Source: Bordetella parapertussis
Lineage (GTDB): Bacteria; Pseudomonadota; Gammaproteobacteria; Burkholderiales; Burkholderiaceae
Direction: 5' to 3'
DNA length: 6,534 nt
NCBI GenBank assembly: GCA_945901665.1
Contig: CAMDLJ010000153.1
Span: 1 to 6,534, forward strand
In this document: one piece after another, positions 5,770-6,534 of the stretch
Layout: every line of letters begins with the position of its first letter
Position numbering within the stretch: position 1 is the stretch's first letter
Made by a program: the position numbers and the translations under genes
The notes under the pieces: generated by a model
Told to the model about the DNA's origin: nothing
What the model saw: the letters and a program-made list of their open reading frames with translations, nothing else
Databases searched by the model: none

Positions 5770-6483
5770 ATGACCTGGTCCATCATCGCCCGCGACAGCC
5801 AAGGCCACTTTGGCGTGGCCATTGCCTCCAAGTTCTTTGCGGTTGGCGCCTTGTGCGTGCACACGCGCCGTGGCGTGGGGGCGGTGGCCACCCAAGCCTT
5901 GATGAATCCCTTGTATGGCCCGGCCGGGCTTGACGCCCTGGCGCAAGGTTTAACCCCCAGCGCCGTGGTGGCCCAACTCACCGGAGCAGACGCCGGACGC
6001 GATCAGCGCCAACTTCATGTGTTGCCGGCCCTGGGTGCACCCCATGCCCATACCGGTGCAGCCTGCATCGATTGGTGCGGCCATCTCTGCTTTGACGACT
6101 TCAGCGTGGCGGGCAATATGCTGGCAGGCCCCGAAGTGGTGCAAGAAACCGCCCGTGCCTACCAAGCCAGTGCAGGCCAACCCTTGGCACGGCGTTTGCT
6201 GGCTGCCATGGCTGCCGGCGAAACCGCAGGCGGTGACAAGCGAGGCAAACAAGGTGCGGCCTTGCGCATCCATGCCGACGAAGACCACCCCCAACTCGAC
6301 CTGCGGGTCGATGACCATGAAGAACCGATTGTGGAACTGCACCGCCTGTATGAAAAAAGCCTGGAGCGTTATCAACCCTTCATGACCTGTCTGGCTGGAC
6401 GGCACGACCCGGTGGGCTTGATCGATCGCCAACAAATTGAGGCCCGCGTCCAAGCTTTCCATGACGCCCTGCCAAAACCATGA
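5770..6483 (+). CDS. DUF1028 family protein, putative Ntn-hydrolase
   Basis: This encodes 237 residues, the usual size for a stand-alone DUF1028 protein. Family signatures run along the whole length: TWSIIARD (2-9), GVAIASKFFAVGA (15-27), GVGAVATQA (35-43), NPLYGPAGL (46-54), HTGAACIDW (94-102), FSVAGNMLAGPEVV (111-124), AGGDKRGKQGAAL (153-165) and DLRVDDHEEPIVEL (177-190). The family is placed in the N-terminal-nucleophile hydrolase superfamily on structural grounds, but I know of no established reaction. Thr2 would become the N-terminal residue once the initiator Met is removed, which is consistent with a Thr nucleophile. There is no signal peptide, so it is probably cytoplasmic. Its TGA overlaps the ATG of a DppD/OppD-like ABC ATPase by 4 bp, indicating one transcript. 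DUF1028 genes are, to my recollection, often found with peptide ABC transporters, so amide or peptide hydrolysis of an imported compound is a reasonable inference. The last 40 residues or so are less family-like. Confidence 0.92.
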   Translation: MTWSIIARDSQGHFGVAIASKFFAVGALCVHTRRGVGAVATQALMNPLYGPAGLDALAQGLTPSAVVAQLTGADAGRDQRQLHVLPALGAPHAHTGAACIDWCGHLCFDDFSVAGNMLAGPEVVQETARAYQASAGQPLARRLLAAMAAGETAGGDKRGKQGAALRIHADEDHPQLDLRVDDHEEPIVELHRLYEKSLERYQPFMTCLAGRHDPVGLIDRQQIEARVQAFHDALPKP

Positions 6484-6534
6484 CCGTTTTGCTCGAAGTG
6501 CGCGACCTGCGCACCTGCTTCACCACCGACGAGG
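6480..6534 (+). CDS. ABC transporter ATP-binding protein, DppD/OppD type, N-terminal fragment
   Basis: Eighteen codons are visible before the window ends, encoding MTVLLEVRDLRTCFTTDE. The LLEVRDLRT-x-F start is characteristic of the ATPases of dipeptide/oligopeptide/nickel-type ABC importers (DppD/OppD/GsiA), which hydrolyse ATP at the cytoplasmic face to drive uptake of peptides or related solutes. The Walker A motif would lie just beyond the right edge, so the ATPase itself cannot be confirmed. The ATG overlaps the TGA of the DUF1028 gene in an ATGA arrangement, which points to translational coupling and a shared operon. The permease and binding-protein genes, if present, lie outside the window. 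Confidence 0.75.
   Translation, partial: MTVLLEVRDLRTCFTTDE

Noticed and set aside
5719..5946. N-terminal extension of iorA up to an ATG at 5946
   Set aside because: It would overlap 177 bp of the divergent DUF1028 gene, whose conserved N-terminus is certain, and the added residues resemble nothing in IorA. The family-like region begins shortly after the ATG at 5718.
1..6534. Search for mobile elements, tRNA/rRNA genes, CRISPR arrays and defence systems
   Set aside because: No transposase-like protein, long inverted or direct repeats, regularly spaced repeats or structured RNA signature was seen. All long stretches are accounted for by ordinary metabolic and transport genes.

Overview
The window looks like chromosomal DNA from a GC-rich betaproteobacterium, most likely Burkholderiales and close to Comamonadaceae. 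This is inferred from the high GC, the codon use (frequent CAA and TTG next to GC-rich codons), a Bug/tripartite-tricarboxylate-type periplasmic receptor with no transport subunits beside it, and the recognisable protein families. It is a judgement from memory, not from a search. I see no rRNA, tRNA, IS element, CRISPR array or long repeat. Coding density is very high.

Layout. On the + strand, positions 1-315 hold the 3' end of an alpha/beta-hydrolase gene of haloalkane-dehalogenase type. It converges across about 120 bp on a four-gene minus-strand operon read from right to left: iorA (5718-3514), iorB (3509-1932), a Bug-type substrate-binding protein (1867-875) and a 4-hydroxybenzoyl-CoA-thioesterase-like hotdog protein (882-436). 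Divergent from iorA, and separated by only about 50 bp or less, is a + strand unit: a DUF1028 putative Ntn-hydrolase (5770-6483), whose stop overlaps the start of an ABC-transporter ATPase of the DppD/OppD type that runs off the right edge (6480 onward).

How the genes may work together. IorA and IorB together should decarboxylate a 2-oxo acid, classically an aryl-pyruvate from aromatic amino acid transamination, to the aryl-acyl-CoA while reducing ferredoxin. The thioesterase could then release the free aryl acid or recycle CoA. The periplasmic receptor suggests capture of an external carboxylate. The divergent unit resembles a peptide-uptake locus. A peptide to aromatic amino acid to arylpyruvate to aryl-CoA route is an attractive but unproven reading; no aminotransferase or aryl-CoA ring-cleavage gene lies in the window.

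The most noteworthy molecular details are in the C-terminal ferredoxin-like region of IorA. The first iron-sulfur motif has Asp in place of the second Cys (CxxDxxC), and the second has a long spacer before its last Cys. In addition, IorB is about 525 residues rather than about 200, because it carries a DUF6537-like C-terminal domain.
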